A stretch of DNA of 64,000 nucleotides, taken from Hedera helix. Taxonomy: Eukaryota; Streptophyta; Magnoliopsida; Apiales; Araliaceae. The stretch spans positions 13,507,001-13,571,000 of the forward strand of contig OX359280.1 of the NCBI GenBank assembly GCA_947179155.2, given 5' to 3'. This document shows, in pieces, positions 58,850-64,000 of the stretch; the stretch's first letter is position 1, and each line of letters begins with the position of its first letter. The notes under the pieces are model-generated. The model worked only from the letters and a program-made list of their open reading frames with translations. It searched no databases and had not been told where the DNA came from. The position numbers and the translations under genes are program-made.

Positions 58850-59934
58850 GCACAAAGGGTATTTTAAGAAATTGAAGTCGAAAGGATGAAACAAGAATTA
58901 CTATAAAAGTTAAAGGGCATTTTAGAAAGTCAAAAAATGCTTCAAAAAAATTGATAAGATCAAACCGATCTCCTCCGACTTGCTATTCTAATTGTTAAGT
59001 AAGCACGATGTACCTTTAATATAGTTTCGATCAATTTGTCAACCAAAACTTTGATACTTGTTTCCATGTGCAATAAACATATGCATTGACCATACATGAT
59101 TGTAGTTGAGTTACTAAAATAGTATATAAAGAATGGAAATGATGATTCAAATTAGAACCGTTATCATTTGAAGAGTTATTTTTTAAAAATTTAGGGATAA
59201 ATCTAAGGCTAAAGTACGATTTGAGAGATCTAAAATGAAGGGGGGGATTTTGGTTCGATTGTTGCAATTTTTGGTAATAAAATCGATTTGAATCTATAAT
59301 GATCATCACAAAAACTGGGCAAAATGATTTGGTTACTGAGATTGTGGGACTTTGAAATTTTTGTCACCCATTTATACACGGTATGTTCTCTTTTCTTATT
59401 TTACGCGCGTGTAGACAAATTTATATAAAGTTAAAAATGAAAAATATTAATTAACAAAAATCAATTACAAGATAAAACACAAAATGCATCTCAATTATTA
59501 AAAAATTAAATCTGACATAAAAATTCGTGTCAGATTATACTTGTTAATAGTTAAAATAGATATAGTGTTTAATTTTTATGTATTTATTAGTGTTAAAAAT
59601 GCTTGCGTGCATCATTATGAAGTCCATATGTTTTTTATAATGATGATTCTATGTGTCGTATATATTGTGCGTCTTCTTTTATACTTCCATCTTAATTGTC
59701 AATAGTATTTATGCATATAAAATAATAACTTTGTATGTGCAACTATATGGGTCTAAATATTTATTTATGTACATCCTAATTTTGTGTACATATCTATTTT
59801 CGTACCATATTAAGGTGAAATATAGGGGGAAATTTACTAAAAGAAGGTATGAGAGGGGAGCTCAATTGGTGATGAGAGATGTAACATTAAGAAGATGAAG
59901 AAATGAAGACTTGTTTGTGCAGGTTAATTGTTTG
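58850..59934. other. AT-rich intergenic DNA
   Basis: No gene or repeat structure recognised. Short frames at 59031-59309 and 59653-59898 look random. Confidence 0.45.
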
Positions 59935-61045
59935 TTGGTACCTAAAAATGATCACCCATAAATTTTCAGACTATAAAGAGATTTAATAGTTTGCATATTT
60001 TATGCTCATTACCTGGTAACACAAAACCTTAAGGTTGTTGCATATATACTTTTTCATTAAGATCCTCATAAAGAAAATCAGCTTTTACATCCATTTGATG
60101 AATGTTAAAACTATAAACGGAAGCCAAAGTTACTAGGATCATAATTGAAACACTACGTGTTACAGGTGCATAAGTATTAAAATAATCTTATTCCCTATTT
60201 TTGTCTAAATTCTTTGGCTACTAATTTTGCTTTAAAAGTAAAAATTGTGCCATTTGTATTGTATTTTCTTCTAAATACCCACAGTAGGTTTTGAACCTTG
60301 GAGTAATTCTCTAAAGTCCAAGTGTTATTGCCCAAAATAGAATCTATTTCGTCATTGATTGCTTCTTTTCAAAAAGAAGAATTTCTACAAGCAATTGCTT
60401 CTTTATACGTGGTAACACTATTGGCATTTTATCAATCAAATTATTATAATATTTGATCACCTTCTATCAAAAATTGCATAGCCTGAGAAGAAATAAAATT
60501 CGGATCCCAAGTCTTCTAGTTTCTTTCTCTAACACTCCTAGGTTCAAGAACCTCTTTGGCAATATTAGGATGTTTATTTATTTATTTATTTATAATTTCT
60601 GGTATTTAAGATTCACTAGGTTCTGCCTTATGAGTCTCTTCCTCAATGATCTAAAAATCTATAGAAAACTTTTTTCAAATAATTTTACATCACGTGATTC
60701 AATAATAACATTTGATTCTACATTTAAAAGTCTATAGGTCTTGCTATTTTTAGCATATCCAACTAATACACATTTAATAGCATGAGGTCCTAACTTTTTT
60801 TGATTAAGATCAGAAATTTTACAATATGTCAAACACCCCCCACTTTAAGATAACTTATGCTAAATTTTCAACCTTTCCACAATTCATATGGGAAAATCAT
60901 TGTTTTTTCAAGAACTCTATTTGAAATATGTCGTGCAAAAAACAATACTTCACCCCATAAATTGAAAACCAATTTTGAATTACCTAGCATATAATTAATC
61001 ATTTTCACAATAGTACAATTTTTTTTCTTTCGGTCGGGCCAAATT
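59935..61045 (-). pseudogene. decayed Ty1/copia pol fragment
   Basis: Read on the minus strand through many stops and frameshifts. The end of the integrase domain (FPYELWKG, then YLKVWGCLTYCKISDLNQKK and VLVGYAKNSKTYRLL) is followed by the start of the copia reverse transcriptase. That part reads EAINDEIDSILGNNTWTL, then YAPVTRSVSIMILVTLA, then HQMDVKADFLYEDLNEKVYM, with FVLPGNEHKICKL last. Domain order integrase then RT identifies copia. No LTRs found nearby, and far too degraded to function. Confidence 0.85.
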
Positions 61046-62163
61046 ACTCTATTGTGATGTGCGTGTTATAAAACGTTGATGTATAATGTCACTATAATAC
61101 CCGATCCTTTTTTTAAAAGTCCCACATCACCCATTTTAAAACTCATTCAATTCTCTTAGCCTATATATATATGATCTTACTCTCTTCCATTGGAGGCAAA
61201 CTAAGATCCAAATTATATGATATTTTTAAAGCAGTCAAGAGGAACTTTATTTTGTCTTGTCACCGATTAAAATTGTTCCTCGTCAAATTTGACAAACTCT
61301 TGATTTATCGGTTTGAATGATTCAACATTCATCTTTACTAATAAAAATTTAAGATTGTTGAAAATATAAAATCAAAACGTTCTGATGTAAACACAAACGA
61401 ATAAAACTTTAAGGAAAGTGTAATTATTTACATTCTTCAAGTCATAATCATTACACATATGGTGGATATCAAACATAAATTGGCATTTGATTCTGAAGAA
61501 AAAAAATTCGTCATGAAGAAATAAGAATGGTAAAAAGAATAACAGCATCAATTTATGTCATATAGAAATTGCTGAAGACATATAACTTATGTTTAAATAT
61601 CCAAAAGAAATATTAAATCTAACTTTCATGTGATATAGGTAAATAAACTCATAAGATGATAGTAGATCCAACGAATTTCTTGATAACTCGGTCGTCTAAG
61701 GGTAGCAACTCTTTTCATCTAGGCTCAATAAACCTTATAACAAAGCATTTAAATGCCTATATATTTGAGAGAGATAGAAAGAAGAAATTCTAGACATCGA
61801 AAATAAAACTATACAGAAACCTAGTGTTTACCTTCGGATGAAAATGTGTATTAAATTTAGTGTACTATATAAGTTGAAAGTTGAGAAAGTTGATTAGGTT
61901 TTGATCCTTTTTACTGGTATATTTTTTATTCTAAAGTACAACATTACAATTATGCGGTACCCAAATATTTTGGGTACAACATAACTGTTATACGGTACAT
62001 TTGAAATTTTTTTTCTACTATATAATAATTATGGAGTATCAAAAAAAAAAAATTTAGATACCTCATAAGTATTGTGCGATACTCTTAATAATATAATTTG
62101 TAAAACTAGTTTTTAGAAATAACAGTTAAAAAAAATTAGATAATTTCTGAAAAATGTTTTTAC

Positions 62164-62201
<38 letters not shown>

Positions 62202-63050
62202 TTTAAAGAAAAATACTAAAACAAAATTAACATACCAATACTAATATTCAGACGAAATAGCAGAGCCCAAATTCTCTCAAATAATTAACCACAAATCATC
62301 CGGATTTTTTCCTTGTGTGCTCCACCTGGCTTTGAGTCCACGCTTTAAGATATCTTCGTTGTTTTAAACCACATCATTCATTGAGGTGACATCATTTGGT
62401 CGGGTGTGAAGTGTCTTTGCCAAAGATTTGTTAGGAAAAAAAATTAGAGTTTAAAGATATAGCATAATTTTTATGCGATGTATTTTTAAGCTTGTATTTG
62501 AAAGGTAACATAGATATTTTTTATGTTAGCTATATAATGCATAAAAATTAAACAATAGAACTAATATATATTATGTGATATGATTATCTCGAAATCATTC
62601 GATTTCGTAATGAACGAACAAGATTGTGTTAGATAAAAATTACACATTTAACTTTAACTATAAATCACTCCCTTATATATATATATGTTAACTATTTAAG
62701 AGTTATCGTTAAATATTTTATAAGGGCTTCTTATAATTATTCTATAGATATTAATTTTTGGGAGCACTATCTAAAGATTTAGTTGTGAACGTCTCTTTAT
62801 AGTATAGGGAATTGATATTTTCATTAAAAAAAATTAATATTTTCATTAAAAAATTTTGATAATTCTATAAAATCTCATTCATATGAGGTAGATTCCACTT
62901 CTTATCAATTTTTATTGTAAAAATATCAATTTTCCTATAGCATATTACTAAGTTTTGACTAAAATTCAATTTGCACCTTAAATTTTTTTTCAAAAATCGA
63001 TTTGTACCCTAAACTAATTTTGCGATTAAATGCACCTTAAACTTAATGAA
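61046..63050. other. AT-rich intergenic DNA
   Basis: No gene recognised. It contains a (TTA)n microsatellite at 62167-62199 and poly(A)-rich stretches. Confidence 0.45.
62167..62199. repeat. (TTA)n microsatellite
   Basis: About eleven perfect ATT units. Confidence 0.95.
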
Positions 63051-63229
63051 AGGACAATTACATGCACCATCCATTTATTTTTTCAGCCAAATCTTCGCTG
63101 AAAAGCTTAAAATGTGTGAATAAAAGGGTATTTAGGTAAAATCCATTATTTCCTGCCATTAAAATATATATACAGCTTATATGAAGCCCTAAAAATCGAT
63201 TTGCCCCAAATTGAAGAGCTTGGTTCATA

Positions 63230-63537
63230 CTGATCCAAATCCTTCTCTGGTAACTCTGCAAAGGAATGGTTTGCTTTGAAGAAGGAAAACCGCTATCACA
63301 CAATTTGTCTCCATTATTAACTTCAATAAATCCACCGGACTGCGGTGAGACCAGATTATACTCCACGGTGCAGAAATTTTTCTCTCCGACTGGGAGTGAC
63401 TGTTTCTTAGTTCTTCCTTTTTTGGATTTCGAAGGTTTGGGATGGATGACTGTATTACTTACTACGACGGAGGGAAGTAAAGGCTTACAGATAAAGAGTT
63501 GCCAGTGGAGTAGTGATTCAGAAGATTGATGATACAA
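63230..63537 (-). other. unidentified open stretch, possible gene fragment
   Basis: GC-richer than its surroundings. A minus-strand frame runs about 100 codons (SESLLHWQLFICKPLLPSVV, then HPKPSKSKKGRTKKQSLPVG), but it opens with TTG and has no in-frame ATG upstream before a stop. The lead-in at 62960-63070 (GCACCTTAAA repeated, ACAATTACATGCACC) resembles the end of a MULE, so this may be another captured exon. The family is not recognised. Confidence 0.25.
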
Positions 63538-64000
63538 ATATGGCGATGCATGCAGGATGGGAGTCTCTGTTTCGTGGGGAATATTTTAGTCAATCATTCT
63601 GTTGGGGGTGAATAAGTTTTTGAAGCTACGAAGAAGGCGTGGAAAGTGAAAGGCAACAAACAAAAAAAATCAATCCTTTAAATTATTATTACTATTTTTT
63701 GTGTTTCAATGGAGGAAGAAGATAATCTTGTAGTTCTTCTAGTAATTTCTGGACTTTTCTCTTTACCCATTTCTTTAATTGGGTTCAAAATGGAAAATTT
63801 CTGGTCAATAATCAGAAACCAATTTAGAAACAAAGATTAAGGGCATTAAAACAACAAATACAATAGCCTACATTAAAATTGACAAAGATCAATCCTTTAT
63901 AATTAATAAAATTCTCCTATTGTAATTCAGGTATAACTTATGAGAAATTTCCAAAATTATGTTGTTTTTATAAAAAAAAAACTTTGGGGTCGAACTCACT
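63538..64000. other. right edge, AT-rich
   Basis: No gene recognised. If an element starts near 62960, its other end may lie here or beyond the window. Confidence 0.4.

Overview
The window is nuclear DNA of a flowering plant, most likely a eudicot. It has two intron-bearing housekeeping genes with canonical GT-AG introns, plant-type LTR retrotransposons, many long-TIR DNA transposons and very AT-rich spacers. No rRNA, tRNA or CRISPR array was seen. The species cannot be named from the sequence alone.

Region 1 (1-26.3 kb) is nested retrotransposons. A non-coding LTR element (LARD-like, initiator-Met-tRNA type primer site) has one LTR at 40-19783, an internal region at 19784-22654, a second LTR at 22655-25166, and then a second, truncated copy of the internal start (25167-25878) fused to an integrase fragment of another gypsy element. 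The first LTR is split by a complete 17.6-kb Ty3/gypsy element of Tat/Ogre type (798-18373). That element has 2.17-kb LTRs, a TAAAT target duplication, gag-pro, a predicted 173-bp intron, pol with two RNase H domains and integrase, two antisense genes (a plant-mobile-domain-like one and a DUF7745-like one), and an 18-copy 36-bp tandem array before the 3' LTR. Its reading frames are broken by a few stops and frameshifts.

Region 2 (26.3-38.5 kb) is a transposon graveyard. It holds a foldback MITE, two related long-TIR (MULE-like) elements carrying captured gene pieces (one is a clear AMT1 ammonium transporter fragment), and a roughly 4-kb antisense solo LTR in which the second MULE is nested. 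It also has an AT-rich dispersed repeat and a long-TIR element ending just upstream of the first gene.

Region 3 (38.5-55.6 kb) carries the two host genes, tail to tail. A SINA/SINAT-type RING E3 ubiquitin ligase (+, 305 aa, three coding exons plus a 5' UTR exon) is followed by UMP synthase (-, 484 aa, six exons), the bifunctional OPRT/OMP decarboxylase of pyrimidine synthesis. Introns of both genes have absorbed transposons.

Region 4 (55.6-64 kb) is AT-rich intergenic DNA. It contains a local segmental duplication, one copy of which holds a 752-bp solo LTR, a decayed copia pol fragment on the minus strand, and an unidentified open stretch near the right edge.

The two host genes act in unrelated pathways. 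The most unusual content is the Tat/Ogre element with its intron, antisense gene pair and tandem array, and the gene-capturing MULE family.
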